Source: Streptomyces pinistramenti
GTDB taxonomy: Bacteria > Actinomycetota > Actinomycetes > Streptomycetales > Streptomycetaceae
Length of the DNA stretch: 64,000 nucleotides
Assembly (NCBI RefSeq): GCF_020564935.1
Contig: NZ_JAJCXB010000001.1
Coordinates: 124,001-188,000 of the forward strand
Direction: 5' to 3'
Shown here: piece by piece, positions 9,513 to 19,213 of the stretch
Position numbering within the stretch: the first letter of the stretch is position 1
Layout of the letters: every line of letters starts with the position of its first letter
Position numbers and translations under genes: made by a program
The notes under the pieces: generated by a model
Database searches by the model: none
The model's input: the letters and a program-made list of their open reading frames with translations, nothing else
Told to the model about the DNA's origin: nothing

Positions 9513-9974
9513 GTGACTGATGACGTCCGTGTCCGACTGGCCGCACTGGACTTCGCCGGCGTCACCCCCGACGAATTCGCCGGGATCGTCAAGGGGTTGA
9601 GTGCCCGGCAGATCACCGAGATCGCCACCGGCGACCTGCGGGCGCGGGTGCTCGGCGAGATCTTCGGGCGGATGGGCCGGCAGTTCCGGCCGGAAGCCGC
9701 CGGCTCGCTCAGCGCGCTGATCCGCTGGAAGATCACCGGAGAGTCCGAAGCGGTCTACGAGACGACCATCGCCGACGGCGTCTGCACGGTGCGGGAAGGC
9801 GGGTCGGCGGACCAGCCGCGGCTGACGCTGGTGATGGGCGACGCCGCGTTCCTCAAACTGGTCTCCGGCAACGGCAATCCGGTGACGATGTTCCTCAGCC
9901 GCAAGCTCAAGGCGACCGGTGACCTCGGCCTCGCCTCCGGCCTGAACCGCTACTTCGACATCCCCAAGGTCTGA
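9513..9974 (+). CDS. SCP2 sterol-carrier-domain protein
   Basis: Protein of 153 residues in which the last ~100 form an SCP2-type lipid-binding domain: ALIRWKITGESEAVYETTI, RLTLVMGDAAFLKLVSG and the C-terminal KATGDLGLASGLNRYF. The N-terminal ~50 residues (TPDEFAGIVKGLSARQITEI) are a helical add-on. Such proteins bind acyl chains or sterols. The GTG start is set by AAGGGGAA 5 bases upstream; the ATG just before it is immediately closed by TGA. The promoter region 9470-9505 is unusually A+T rich for this DNA. A link to the steroid genes 24 kb away is not supported by position. Confidence 0.78.
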   Translation: MTDDVRVRLAALDFAGVTPDEFAGIVKGLSARQITEIATGDLRARVLGEIFGRMGRQFRPEAAGSLSALIRWKITGESEAVYETTIADGVCTVREGGSADQPRLTLVMGDAAFLKLVSGNGNPVTMFLSRKLKATGDLGLASGLNRYFDIPKV

Positions 9975-10168
9975 CGGGCGGGTACCGGACGCCTGCCCCC
10001 GTGTCCTGTCGGCCTCTCCGGTCTGCCGCACAATTGACTCCACCGCCGACCTGCAACGACCGCCATTTCGTGGGTATGTTGGGGGCTGAGCCCGGCGCGG
10101 CCGCAGGTGGTGCACCGTTGCGGCCGCGGGCCCATGCCGGTGATGCCGAAGCGACGGGAACGTATGCA

Positions 10169-10984
10169 ATGAGCCAAGAATCAAAGCCGCTGTCCGGCGT
10201 CGTCGATGTCAGTATTCCGAGCGTGGCGCGGATGTACGACTACTACCTCGGCGGCAAGGACAACTACGCGGTCGACCGCGAGGCGTGCGGGGAACTGGAC
10301 AAGGTCGTCCCCAGCACCCAGGTGCTCGCCATCAACAACCGCCGTTTCCTTCAGCGGGCGGTGCGCTGGCTCGCCCAGGAACACGGCATCCGGCAGTTCA
10401 TCGACCACGGCTCAGGTCTGCCCACCCAGGACAACGTCCACCAGGTCTCCCAGGCCGTGGACCCGGAGTCCCGCGTTGTCTACGTCGACAACGACCCGAT
10501 CGTCCTGGCGCACGGCCGGGCCCTGCTGGAGGAGAACCACAACACCGCCGTCATCCAGGCGGACATGCGCGACACCGACGGCATCTTCTCCAGCGCCGAG
10601 GTCCAGCGGCTCATCGACCTGGAGCAGCCGGTCGCCGCGCTGTTCGTGTCCGTGCTGCACTGCATCACGGATGAGGACGACCCCGGCGCCCTGATACGCC
10701 GGGTCGCCGACAAGCTGGCGCCCGGCAGCTTCCTGGTGGTGTGTCAGCTGGTCAGCGAGGACAAGGCGACCCGCGACTTCGTCACCGAGTTCATGCGGGT
10801 CAGCACGCAGGGACAGTGGGGCCGGGTGCGCCAGGAGCACGAACTGGCTTCCTACCTCGATGGTTTGGAGATATTGGAGCCCGGTCTGGTCGAGGTCTCC
10901 ACCTGGAAGCCGGACGGGAACATCGGCCCCAAGCAGGCCACCATGGAGTGGATCGAGTACGGCGGCGTGGCCCGCAAGAACTAG
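10169..10984 (+). CDS. DUF574 (SAV2177-type) SAM-dependent methyltransferase
   Basis: Actinobacterial methyltransferase-fold protein of 271 residues, the usual family length. The hallmark N-terminus is PSVARMYDYYLGGKDNYAVD. It is followed by FIDHGSGLPTQDNVHQV (SAM loop), VVYVDNDPIVLAHGRALL, ALFVSVLHCITDED and a C-terminal EWIEYGGVARK. Streptomycetes carry many copies, often beside XRE/DUF397 genes as here. Substrate is unknown. The ATG giving MSQESKP fits family starts; the frame is open further upstream. The ribosome-binding site is weak (GGGA). Confidence 0.85.
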   Translation: MSQESKPLSGVVDVSIPSVARMYDYYLGGKDNYAVDREACGELDKVVPSTQVLAINNRRFLQRAVRWLAQEHGIRQFIDHGSGLPTQDNVHQVSQAVDPESRVVYVDNDPIVLAHGRALLEENHNTAVIQADMRDTDGIFSSAEVQRLIDLEQPVAALFVSVLHCITDEDDPGALIRRVADKLAPGSFLVVCQLVSEDKATRDFVTEFMRVSTQGQWGRVRQEHELASYLDGLEILEPGLVEVSTWKPDGNIGPKQATMEWIEYGGVARKN

Positions 10985-11000
10985 CAGCCTTGAACGCACG

Positions 11001-11037
11001 CGGAGGGGCGGGGGCCTGCCGGGCCCCTGCCCCTCCG
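11001..11037. terminator. Long G+C-rich hairpin between convergent genes
   Basis: CGGAGGGGCGGGGGCC pairs with GGCCCCTGCCCCTCCG with one G-T wobble and a tiny loop. It lies 17 bases after the DUF574 stop and before the stop of the opposing XRE gene. Confidence 0.75.
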
Positions 11038-11055
11038 TATGCGCTTTCCGGCGGC

Positions 11056-11964
11056 TCAACTCTCCTGTTCGAGCAGCCTTTCCAGTATCGCCAGCGAGTT
11101 GCGCGGTGACTCGGCCTGAGCGCTCAGCCGGTCCATGACGGCCAGGTAGTGGTCGACGTCATCGCGCTTGTCCAGATAGAGCGCGCTGGTCAGCTGCTCC
11201 AGGTAGACGATGTCCGGCAGGTCCGGCTCCAGGAACCGCAGGATCGTGATCGGACCACCGGCGGCAGCCAGCCCGCCGAGGCTGAACGGGGCGATCTGCA
11301 GGGTGACGTTCGGCAGCTTCGACATCGTCAGGAGATGCCGCAACTGCTCGTCCATCACCTTCCGGTCGCCCAGCGGACGCCGCAGGGAAGCCTCGTCTAT
11401 CACAGCCCACAGTCGTGGCGCGTGCGGAACGCTGAGCAGCTGCTGACGCTGCATCCGCAGCGCCACCCGGCGCTCGATCTCCTCGGCCGAGGCCCGCGGA
11501 TGCCCGAGCTTGGTCACCGCGCGGGCGTATTCCGCGGTCTGCAGCAGGCCCGGCACGAACTGCACTTCGTACGTGCGGATGACCGAAGCCGCCTCTTCGA
11601 GGCCGATGTGGGTCTCGAACCAGCCGGGCAGCACATCGCCGTACTGATGCCACCAACCCGGCGTGCTGGTACGGCGGGCGAGCGCGAGGAAGTCGGCACG
11701 GTCCGCCTCGTCCGTGACGTTGTAGAGCGTCAGGAGATCGGCGACGTCGCGTTCCTTGCAGCTCACCCGGCCCAGTTCGAGGCGGCTGATCTTGGCGTGC
11801 GAGCCGCGGATGGCATCGCCTGCCGCCTCGCGGGTGATGTGGGCGGCCTCCCGCAGCCTGCGCAGCTGGGTGCCCAGGACGATGCGCAGAACCGTCGGCC
11901 CGCCCCGTGGGTGCTCCAGATAGTGGCGCAGAGAGGGTTCGCGGCTCGGCTGCGCGGCGATCAT
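11056..11964 (-). CDS. XRE-family regulator with DUF5753 domain
   Basis: A 302-residue DNA-binding protein. The helix-turn-helix at residues 27-75 reads LRRLREAAHITREAAGDAI and HAKISRLELGRVSCKERDV. The C-terminal ~200 residues form DUF5753: GWFETHIGLEEAASVIRTYE, QFVPGLLQTAEYARAV and ASLRRPLGDRKVMDEQL. This class works with small DUF397 proteins in streptomycete developmental or antitoxin-like control (Scr1/WhiJ type). ATG at 11964 is chosen over a longer frame because GGGGAG precedes it by 6 bases. The DUF397 gene lies 90 bases upstream on the same strand. The likely operator is the tandem repeat at 12394. Confidence 0.87.
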   Translation of the reverse strand: MIAAQPSREPSLRHYLEHPRGGPTVLRIVLGTQLRRLREAAHITREAAGDAIRGSHAKISRLELGRVSCKERDVADLLTLYNVTDEADRADFLALARRTSTPGWWHQYGDVLPGWFETHIGLEEAASVIRTYEVQFVPGLLQTAEYARAVTKLGHPRASAEEIERRVALRMQRQQLLSVPHAPRLWAVIDEASLRRPLGDRKVMDEQLRHLLTMSKLPNVTLQIAPFSLGGLAAAGGPITILRFLEPDLPDIVYLEQLTSALYLDKRDDVDHYLAVMDRLSAQAESPRNSLAILERLLEQES

Positions 11965-12054
11965 GCAGACTCCCCAGGGTGGTCGGGCGAACGCCCAGTG
12001 TCCCACCGCGAGATGGATACGTACAGCGGATCGACTATCCGGCCGACATATGCG

Positions 12055-12297
12055 TCAGTCACGGCCGATCAGATCGTCGAAATCGCCGTCCTTGGCGCCT
12101 TGGACGAAGGCCGCCATCTCCTCCCGGGTGTAGACGAGCGCGGGGCCCGTCACATGCCGGGAGTTGCGCACCGCCACCCCGCCGTCGGCAAGAACTGCCA
12201 GCTCAACGCAGTTGCCGCTGGGGTTGCTTCGGCGGCTCTTGCGCCATTCCGCGCGCTCGATACGGGTTGCCGCTATGCCGTTGGGCACCGTCTCCAT
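12055..12297 (-). CDS. DUF397 domain protein
   Basis: An 80-residue protein. The core matches DUF397: EWRKSRRSNPSGNCVELAVL, GGVAVRNSRH and the tail YTREEMAAFVQGAKDGDFDD. These proteins are partners of XRE-DUF5753 regulators. GGAG stands about 8 bases before the ATG, which decides the start against a longer open frame. It precedes its XRE partner; the reverse order is commoner. It is divergent from the HATPase gene across 197 bases. Confidence 0.87.
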   Translation of the reverse strand: METVPNGIAATRIERAEWRKSRRSNPSGNCVELAVLADGGVAVRNSRHVTGPALVYTREEMAAFVQGAKDGDFDDLIGRD

Positions 12298-12393
12298 CAC
12301 TGCTGCTCCTTGCTGGAGGCCCCGCCTCCGACCGTTCCGTGGCCTGCGATCACGTTGGCGTGAACAAGCCCCTGTGCGGCCGTCCTTACCGAT

Positions 12394-12417
12394 GTACTTG
12401 CAGATGCACTTGCAGCG
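12394..12417. promoter_or_regulatory. Two tandem 12-bp repeats, candidate XRE operator
   Basis: TGTACTTGCAGA and TGCACTTGCAGC follow each other directly and agree at 10 of 12 positions, sharing ACTTGCAG. The 12-bp period places both on nearly the same helix face. They lie in the divergent region between the DUF397/XRE genes and the HATPase/LysR genes, 97 bases upstream of the DUF397 start. Confidence 0.5.
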
Positions 12418-12494
12418 AGGGACGGCTGACGAGGATATTAGCTGTCCTGGGCAACCCGGCCCAGCCCCCGAAAGCGCCCTTCGCGGAGATCGTG

Positions 12495-13004
12495 ATGACG
12501 ACACATCCGGCAGAGACCGTGCACGCCAGCCTGTGGGAGGAGCCGTGTGACGACCCCTGGTGGGTGCCGGGCCCCGACTCCTTCGCCGCCTGCGCGCTCA
12601 GCGTCTCGGGACGCACCGTCGCGGACGCCCGGCGGTTCACCCGGGTGACCCTCCAGGGCTGGCGCATGTGCGCCACGGTCGCCGACGACGCGGCCCTGAT
12701 CGTCTCCGAACTGGTCAGCAACGCACTGCGCTACGGCATACGGAAGGCCGCCGCCGGCACCGGCGACGGCGCGCATCCGAGCCGGGTCCACCCCGCCTGG
12801 CTGGCCCTGACCCGGCAGGACGGCGGCGTGCTGTGCGCGGTGTCGGACGGCGGCGCGGCGGCGCCTGTGATAGGTACCCCCGACCCGCTGGCCGAGTCCG
12901 GGCGCGGCCTCCAGATCGTCGACCAGCTCAGCGACGCCTGGGGCTGGACGCCGCCCGACCACTCCGGCAAGACGGTCTGGGCCACCCTCTCCTCCCGCGG
13001 CTGA
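12495..13004 (+). CDS. ATP-binding anti-sigma-type regulator (HATPase_c)
   Basis: A 169-residue GHKL ATPase-fold protein of the RsbW/anti-sigma group. ARRFTRVTLQGWRM leads into the N box DDAALIVSELVSNALRYG near residue 70, followed by the G1 region VSDGGAAAPV and G2 region SGRGLQIVDQLSDAWG. Such proteins typically bind a sigma factor or act beside XRE/DUF397 systems, as the divergent neighbours suggest. The ATG has GGAG 6 bases upstream. The gene is followed after 7 bases by the LysR gene, so the two are probably co-transcribed. Partner is unknown. Confidence 0.82.
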   Translation: MTTHPAETVHASLWEEPCDDPWWVPGPDSFAACALSVSGRTVADARRFTRVTLQGWRMCATVADDAALIVSELVSNALRYGIRKAAAGTGDGAHPSRVHPAWLALTRQDGGVLCAVSDGGAAAPVIGTPDPLAESGRGLQIVDQLSDAWGWTPPDHSGKTVWATLSSRG

Positions 13005-13011
13005 CCGCGCC

Positions 13012-13905
13012 GTGGACCTGCTGGCCCTGCGCTACTTCCAGGCCGTGGCCCGCCGCGAGCACATCAGCCGCGCCGCCGAGGAACTGCGGGTGGCGCAGCC
13101 GTCGGTGAGCCGCACCATCGCCAGACTGGAGGCCGAGCTGGGCGTGCCGCTCTTCGACCGCCAGGGCCGCACCGTCCGCCTCAACCGTCACGGCGCGGCC
13201 TTCCTGCGGCGGGTCGAGCGTGCGCTGGGCGAACTCGACGACGGGCGGCGGGAGCTGGCGGACGCGGCGGGGCCGGGCCGGGGCAGCGTGGCCCTCGCCG
13301 CCGAGACCCTGCTGCCGCTCGCCGACCTGCTGGCCGGCTTCCACACCGCACACCCGGACGTCACCGTCCGCCTCCACCAGTCCACCGCCGACGTGATGAG
13401 CGAGCAACTCCGGGCCCGCGAAGTCGACTTCTGCGTCGCCTCGCAGCCGCTGTACGGACCCGGCCTCGACGTGGTGGAACTGCTGCGCGAGGAAGTGCTG
13501 CTCGCGGTGCCCGACGGGCACCCGCTGGCCGGCCGGGCGTGCGTCGCCGTCGACGAACTCGTCGACGAGCCGTTCCTCAGCACCCGGCAGGGCCACTGGC
13601 AACGTGCCCTGCTCGACCGGCTGTTCGCCGGGATCGGCTGCCGGCCGCTGATCGTCTGCGAGGGCGACGAACCGGGCGCCACCCACTCCCTGGTGGCCGC
13701 AGGGCTGGGGGTCGGCCTGCTGCCCGCGGTCTCCCGGGCCGGCGTCGCCCACGCCTCGCTGTCCCTGGTGCGGCTGGACGCACCCGACTGCGTGCGCACG
13801 CTCAGCCTGGTCCGTCGCGCGGACACCTATCTCTCGGTGGCCGCCGCGCGCTTCGCGAAACGGGCCGTCGCCCACTTCACAGCGGCGGCACAGGACGCTG
13901 CGTGA
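13012..13905 (+). CDS. LysR-family transcriptional regulator
   Basis: A 297-residue regulator. The winged helix-turn-helix covers residues 1-60 with LRYFQAVARREHISRAAEEL, AQPSVSRTIARLEAELG and LFDRQGRTVRLNRHG. The co-inducer domain begins near residue 90 (GSVALAAETLLPLADLLAGF) and contains LGVGLLPAVSR. GTG is the start, 7 bases after the HATPase stop. It converges on meaB, so the usual divergent target promoter is absent and its regulon cannot be guessed from position. Confidence 0.85.
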   Translation: MDLLALRYFQAVARREHISRAAEELRVAQPSVSRTIARLEAELGVPLFDRQGRTVRLNRHGAAFLRRVERALGELDDGRRELADAAGPGRGSVALAAETLLPLADLLAGFHTAHPDVTVRLHQSTADVMSEQLRAREVDFCVASQPLYGPGLDVVELLREEVLLAVPDGHPLAGRACVAVDELVDEPFLSTRQGHWQRALLDRLFAGIGCRPLIVCEGDEPGATHSLVAAGLGVGLLPAVSRAGVAHASLSLVRLDAPDCVRTLSLVRRADTYLSVAAARFAKRAVAHFTAAAQDAA

Positions 13906-13944
13906 GGACGGCACACCGTAGGTCCCCGCCGGGCGGCGGCCCGT

Positions 13945-14943
13945 TCAGCCGTCGGCGACCGGCAGTCCGAACGCGTCCAGGATCCGCTCGGCGGCCAGCG
14001 TCGCCGTGAGGGCGCCCTCACGGACGTCCTGCTCGATTCCCGGGCTCAGCTTGCGGACCTCGGGGTGGTTCCGCAGCCGGTCGATGAGCTGTTCGCGGAC
14101 CATCGTCCACGTCCAGTCCACCTGCTGCGCACGGCGCCGCTCGGCCAGCGCGCCGCTCGACTCCAGCAGCGTGCGGTGCTGCTCGATGCGCTCCCAGACC
14201 GTGTCGAGACCGGTGCCCTCGCGGGCGCTGCAGGTGAGCACCGGCGGCGTCCAGGCCGCGTCCGGCGGCTGCAACAGACGCAGCGCGCCGGACAGTTCAC
14301 GGGCCGCCGCGCGCGCGTCCCGCTCGTGCGGGCCGTCCGCCTTGTTCACCGACACCAGGTCCGCCAGCTCAAGGACCCCCTTCTTGATGCCCTGGAGCTG
14401 ATCGCCGGTACGGGCCAGGGTCAGCAGCAGAAAGGTGTCGACCATGTTCGCGACGGTGGTCTCGGACTGGCCGACGCCGACCGTCTCCACCAGCACGACG
14501 TCGTAGCCCGCCGCCTCCATCACGATGATGGACTCCCGGGTCGCCCGCGCCACGCCGCCCAGCGTGCCGGACGTGGGGGAGGGGCGGACGAACGCGGCCG
14601 GGTCGGTCGCCAGCCGCTCCATCCGGGTCTTGTCACCCAGGATGGAGCCGCCGGTACGGCTCGACGACGGATCGACGGCCAGCACGGCCACGCGGTGCCC
14701 CGCGCCGGTCAGTTGCGTGCCGAGCGCGTCGATGAACGTCGACTTGCCGACCCCCGGCACCCCGCTGATCCCCACCCGACGGGCCGTGCCGGAGTACGGC
14801 AGCAGCTCGACCAGCAGCCGCTGGGCCGCCGCACGGTGGTCGGCTCGGGTGGACTCCACGAGGGTGACGGCGCGTGCGATCCACGCCCTGGACCCCGCGC
14901 GTACCCCCTCGGCGTACCGCTCGACATCGATCCTCACAGGCAT
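13945..14943 (-). CDS. meaB: Methylmalonyl-CoA mutase-associated GTPase MeaB
   Basis: A 332-residue G3E-family P-loop GTPase that protects and reloads methylmalonyl-CoA mutase with adenosylcobalamin. [18 protein letters not shown] is the Walker A at about residue 57-74. [20 protein letters not shown] is the switch region, [12 protein letters not shown] is Walker B/G3 and SVNKADGP is the guanine-specificity motif. The C-terminal [15 protein letters not shown] is the dimerisation arm. It starts 13 bases after the mutase large-subunit stop as the last gene of the operon. Confidence 0.95.
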   Translation of the reverse strand: MPVRIDVERYAEGVRAGSRAWIARAVTLVESTRADHRAAAQRLLVELLPYSGTARRVGISGVPGVGKSTFIDALGTQLTGAGHRVAVLAVDPSSSRTGGSILGDKTRMERLATDPAAFVRPSPTSGTLGGVARATRESIIVMEAAGYDVVLVETVGVGQSETTVANMVDTFLLLTLARTGDQLQGIKKGVLELADLVSVNKADGPHERDARAAARELSGALRLLQPPDAAWTPPVLTCSAREGTGLDTVWERIEQHRTLLESSGALAERRRAQQVDWTWTMVREQLIDRLRNHPEVRKLSPGIEQDVREGALTATLAAERILDAFGLPVADG

Positions 14944-14956
14944 CGGCCGTACCGGC

Positions 14957-17179
14957 TCACAGCTCGTGGCCGAGGACCTGTGCCAGGTCCTTCACCAGGT
15001 CGTACGCGGCGTCCGGGATGACCGTGCCGGGCGGGAAGACCGCGGCGGCGCCCATGTCGCGCAGCGTCTGCACGTCCTGGGGCGGGATCACCCCGCCCAC
15101 CACGACCGTGATGTCCTTGCGGTCCTCGGCCGCCAGCGCCTCGCGCAGCGCGGGCACCAGCGTCAGATGGCCGGCCGCCAGCGAGGACACCCCGACGATG
15201 TGCACGTCGGCCTCCACCGCCTGCCGCGCCACTTCGGCCGGGGTCTGGAACAGCGGGCCGACGTCCACGTCGAAGCCCAGGTCGGCGAAGGCGGTGGCGA
15301 TCACCTTCTGGCCGCGGTCGTGGCCGTCCTGGCCCATCTTCGCCACCAGGATGCGCGGCCTGCGCCCTTCGGCGCGCTCGAACTCGGCCACCAGCTCGCG
15401 GGTGCGCTCGACACCGGATGAGGGGCCCGCTTCGTCTCGGTACACACCGGAGATCGTACGGATCTGGCCGGAGTGCCGTCCGTAGACCGACTCCAGGGCG
15501 TCCGAGATCTCGCCGACCGTCGCCATCGCGCGGGCCGCGTCCACGGCGAGCGCCAGCAGATTGCCCTCAAGTCCCTCGCCGGGCGTGGTGGCCGCGGCCG
15601 CGGACAGTGCCCGCAGCGCCTCCTGGCACGCGCCCTCGTCCCGCTCCGCGCGCAGCCGCCGCAGCTTCTCGATCTGCTGGGTGCGCACCGCGGAGTTGTC
15701 TACCTTGAGGACGTCGATCTCCTCGTCGGTCTCCACCCGGTACTTGTTGACGCCGATCAGCGCCTGCCGGCCGGAGTCGATCCGCGCCTGCGTGCGGGCC
15801 GCGGCCTCCTCCACGCGCAGCTTGGGGATGCCCGCGTCGATGGCCTTCGCCATGCCGCCGGCCGCCTCCACCTCCTCGATGTGCTGCCAGGCCCGCTGCG
15901 CCAGATCGTGGGTGAGCTTCTCGACGTACGCGCTGCCGCCCCACGGGTCGATGACCCGGCAGGTGCCCGACTCCTGCTGGAGGAAGAGCTGGGTGTTGCG
16001 GGCGATGCGGGCGGAGAAGTCGGTGGGCAGGGCGAGGGCCTCGTCGAGCGCGTTGGTGTGCAGTGACTGGGTGTGGCCCTGGGTCGCCGCCATCGCCTCC
16101 ACGCACGTGCGCGTGACGTTGTTGAACACGTCCTGCGCCGTCAGCGACCAGCCCGAGGTCTGCGAATGGGTGCGCAGGGAAAGGGACTTGGGGTTCTGCG
16201 GCTCGAACTGCTGGACAAGGCGGGCCCAGAGCAGCCGGGCTGCGCGCAGCTTGGCGATCTCCATGAAGAAGTTCATGCCGATCGCCCAGAAGAACGAGAG
16301 GCGCGGGGCGAAGGAGTCCACGTCCATGCCCGCCGCCATGCCCGCGCGCAGGTACTCCACGCCGTCGGCGAGGGTGTACGCCAGCTCCAGGTCGGCCGTC
16401 GCGCCCGCCTCCTGGATGTGATAGCCGGAGATCGAGATGGAGTTGTAGCGCGGCATCTTCTGCGAGGTGTACGCGAAGATGTCGGAGATGATCCGCATCG
16501 AGGGCTGCGGCGGATAGATGTAGGTGTTGCGGACCATGAACTCCTTGAGGATGTCGTTCTGGATGGTCCCGGCCAGCTTCTCGGGCGGCACGCCCTGTTC
16601 CTCGGCGGCCACGATGTAGAGGGCGAGAACGGGCAGCACCGCGCCGTTCATCGTCATCGACACCGTCATCCTGTCCAGCGGGATGCCCTCGAAGAGCTGC
16701 CGCATGTCGTAGATCGAGTCGATCGCGACACCCGCCATGCCGACGTCGCCGGTGACCCGCGGATGGTCGCTGTCGTAGCCGCGGTGGGTGGGCAGATCGA
16801 AGGCGACGGACAGGCCCTTCTGGCCCGCCGCGAGGTTACGGCGGTAGAAGGCGTTGGACTCCTCGGCGGTGGAGAAGCCGGCGTACTGCCGGATCGTCCA
16901 GGGCTGGTTGACGTACATCGTCGGGTACGGGCCCCGCAGATACGGCGCGATCCCCGGGTAGGTGCCCAGGAAGTCCAGGCCCGCCAGGTCCGCGTCGGTG
17001 TAGAGCGGCTTGACGTCGATGCCCTCGGGTGTCCCCCAGGTCAGGTCGTCGACGCCCTTGCCGGTGGCCTGCTGCACCGCTTCGGCCCACTGCGCGGCGT
17101 CGCCCTCGGCGCCCGCATCGCCGAGGTCCACGGCGCTGAAGTCCGGGATGGCGCCCGCCTGTTGCGTCGTGCTGTCCAT
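14957..17179 (-). CDS. mutB: Methylmalonyl-CoA mutase large (catalytic) subunit
   Basis: Adenosylcobalamin-dependent isomerase of 740 residues interconverting methylmalonyl-CoA and succinyl-CoA. The TIM-barrel part has [56 protein letters not shown] and [17 protein letters not shown]. The C-terminal B12-binding domain carries the lower-ligand motif in [12 protein letters not shown] (DxHxxG) near residue 620. A longer open frame exists, but the ATG at 17179 overlaps the small-subunit stop as TGATG, showing translational coupling. The gene is full length with all key motifs present. Confidence 0.96.
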   Translation of the reverse strand: MDSTTQQAGAIPDFSAVDLGDAGAEGDAAQWAEAVQQATGKGVDDLTWGTPEGIDVKPLYTDADLAGLDFLGTYPGIAPYLRGPYPTMYVNQPWTIRQYAGFSTAEESNAFYRRNLAAGQKGLSVAFDLPTHRGYDSDHPRVTGDVGMAGVAIDSIYDMRQLFEGIPLDRMTVSMTMNGAVLPVLALYIVAAEEQGVPPEKLAGTIQNDILKEFMVRNTYIYPPQPSMRIISDIFAYTSQKMPRYNSISISGYHIQEAGATADLELAYTLADGVEYLRAGMAAGMDVDSFAPRLSFFWAIGMNFFMEIAKLRAARLLWARLVQQFEPQNPKSLSLRTHSQTSGWSLTAQDVFNNVTRTCVEAMAATQGHTQSLHTNALDEALALPTDFSARIARNTQLFLQQESGTCRVIDPWGGSAYVEKLTHDLAQRAWQHIEEVEAAGGMAKAIDAGIPKLRVEEAAARTQARIDSGRQALIGVNKYRVETDEEIDVLKVDNSAVRTQQIEKLRRLRAERDEGACQEALRALSAAAATTPGEGLEGNLLALAVDAARAMATVGEISDALESVYGRHSGQIRTISGVYRDEAGPSSGVERTRELVAEFERAEGRRPRILVAKMGQDGHDRGQKVIATAFADLGFDVDVGPLFQTPAEVARQAVEADVHIVGVSSLAAGHLTLVPALREALAAEDRKDITVVVGGVIPPQDVQTLRDMGAAAVFPPGTVIPDAAYDLVKDLAQVLGHEL

Positions 17180-19059
17180 CACGCCACCTCCATGACATCC
17201 AGGGCCGAGGTCAGGGCCTCGACCGCATCGCAGCCCGCGAAGACGAAGGCGTCCACACCGGCCTTCCCGAATTCCTCGCGCCGCTCGCCCGGCTTGCCCG
17301 CCAGGTGCACCCGCCGCGCCCCCGCCGACTTCAGCGCGGCCGCGACACCGGCCGCCTGCTCGGCGTAGAGCGCGTCGCTCCCGCACAGGCAGGCGATCTG
17401 CGCGCCGCTGGCGGCGAACGCACCGGCGGCCGATTCCGCGTCCACCGACGGCGTCTCCTGCACCGTCTCGATCCCGCCCGCCTGGAAGAGGTTGGCGGCG
17501 AACGCCACCCGCGCGGTGTGCGCGGCCGCCGGACCCAGCGCTGCGATGAACACCTTCGGGCGCGCCCCGGTGGCCGCCAGGTGTGTATCGGAGCGGGCCC
17601 GCAGCGCCTCGTACGCATCGTCCCTGCGCACCCGCGGCAGCCCGCCGCCGGCCGGTACCGGAGCGGGCTCGCGGTGTACCGAAGGCTCCGCCAGGTGCGG
17701 GAACTCGCTGACGCCGGTGATCGGTTCGCGGCGGGTGGCGAGCCTGCGGGACCTGCGCTGCCAGGTCGCCGCACACCGGCCGGCCACCGCGCCGGACCGC
17801 AGGGCCGCGGCCTGGCCGCCCGCGCCCTCGATCTCCTGGAACCACGCCCAGGCCGCGCGGGCCAGCTCGTCCGTCAGCTTCTCGACGTACCAGGAGCCGC
17901 CCGCCGGGTCGATGACCTTCGACAGGTGCGACTCCTCAAGGAGCACCGACTGCGTGTTCCGGGCGATCCGGCGGGCGAACGCGTCCGGCACGCCGAGCGC
18001 CGCGTCGAACGGCAGCACCGTCACCGCGTCCGCGCCGCCCACCCCGGCGGAAAGACCGGCGACCGTGGTGCGCAGCATGTTCACCCACGGGTCGCGACGG
18101 GTCATCATCACCGACGAGGTGACCGCGTGCTGGCGCTGCGCGCGAGCGGCGGGCGAGGCGCCGCACACCTCGGCGACCCGCGCCCACAGCCGCCGGGCGG
18201 CGCGCAGCGTGGCGATCGTCAGGAACTGGTCGGCGGTGGCGGCGTAGCGGAACTCCAGCTGGCCGCAGGCGGCGTCGATGTCCATGCCCGCGGCGGTGAG
18301 GGCCCGCAGATAGGCGACGCCGGTGGCCAGCGAGCACCCCAGCTCCTCGGCCGCCGAGCCGCCCGCCTCGTGGTACGGCAGGGCGTCAACGGACAGCGCC
18401 CGCAGGCCGGGCGCCTGTGCCGCGCAGCGCACGGCGAGTTCCGCGGCGGCCGCCAGATGCGCGTCCAGGGCCTCGTCTCGGCCGCTGCGGGCGACGATGC
18501 CCAGCGGGTCGGCGCCGAGCGTGCCGGTCGCGGCGCCGAGCGGCACCTCCGAGGTGCCGTAGAGCCGCAGCAGTTCCTCGGCGGCCGCCGCGAAGTCCGC
18601 GCCCGCGTCCAGTGCCACCGCGGCCAGGTCCAGATAGACACCCGCAAGGGCCTCGGGGAGCGAGGCCACCGGGATGCCGTCCGCGCCGACGGTCAGCCAC
18701 AGGGACGTCACGCCCATCTCCAGGTCGGCGAGTACCGAGGCGTTGGCGCGGCGCGGATCGGTGTCCGCCTGCCGCTGGCGGACGTCCCACCCGGAGGCGG
18801 TGGTCCCTTCCGGGCGGCCGGCCCGTACGAACGGCGGGAAGCCGGGGTAGCCGCCGGCCGTGCCGCCGTCTTCGGCGGTGTAGAGCGGGCGGACGCGGAT
18901 GCCGTCCTGGAGGTCGGTGGCGAGGACGTCATCGGGGGCGTCCGGCGTCGGGGTGGCACCCGATTTGCGCAGCACGCCTTCGACGAGGCGCTGCCACTGC
19001 GCACGGTCGGCGTCCGGGAATGCGGCGGCCAGGGGGAGTTCGGGGGACTCGGCGGTCAT
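17179..19059 (-). CDS. mutA: Methylmalonyl-CoA mutase small subunit
   Basis: The 626-residue non-catalytic partner of the heterodimeric mutase. It repeats the mutase barrel in degenerate form ([46 protein letters not shown]). Its B12-fold domain lacks the cobalt-ligand histidine, since the position of DxHxxG reads [13 protein letters not shown]. That is normal for the small subunit. It is the first gene of mutA-mutB-meaB and ends by overlapping the large-subunit start. The operon handles propionyl-CoA-derived methylmalonyl-CoA, or supplies methylmalonyl units for polyketides. Confidence 0.94.
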   Translation of the reverse strand: MTAESPELPLAAAFPDADRAQWQRLVEGVLRKSGATPTPDAPDDVLATDLQDGIRVRPLYTAEDGGTAGGYPGFPPFVRAGRPEGTTASGWDVRQRQADTDPRRANASVLADLEMGVTSLWLTVGADGIPVASLPEALAGVYLDLAAVALDAGADFAAAAEELLRLYGTSEVPLGAATGTLGADPLGIVARSGRDEALDAHLAAAAELAVRCAAQAPGLRALSVDALPYHEAGGSAAEELGCSLATGVAYLRALTAAGMDIDAACGQLEFRYAATADQFLTIATLRAARRLWARVAEVCGASPAARAQRQHAVTSSVMMTRRDPWVNMLRTTVAGLSAGVGGADAVTVLPFDAALGVPDAFARRIARNTQSVLLEESHLSKVIDPAGGSWYVEKLTDELARAAWAWFQEIEGAGGQAAALRSGAVAGRCAATWQRRSRRLATRREPITGVSEFPHLAEPSVHREPAPVPAGGGLPRVRRDDAYEALRARSDTHLAATGARPKVFIAALGPAAAHTARVAFAANLFQAGGIETVQETPSVDAESAAGAFAASGAQIACLCGSDALYAEQAAGVAAALKSAGARRVHLAGKPGERREEFGKAGVDAFVFAGCDAVEALTSALDVMEVA

Positions 19060-19213
19060 GGCAGCAGGCTAGGCGAACGACCGTTAGCCGGAGCAGAGGC
19101 TCCTGCTGTGACCTTGCACTCGTTGACCTTGCGCGGGTCCGTACTCCGGGACGCGCCGGTGGGGCCCGTGCGGTGGCCGGTACGGTGGGCGCGGCACCCG
19201 ACCGAGGAGCGGA

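Noticed and set aside
9513..9974. SCP2-domain protein as part of the steroid pathway
   Set aside because: It is 24 kb from the block and lacks the KstR2-like operator; SCP2 domains are common outside sterol metabolism.
17179..19059. Missing cobalamin ligand in the mutase small subunit as a damaged gene
   Set aside because: Loss of DxHxxG in this subunit is normal for the heterodimeric enzyme.
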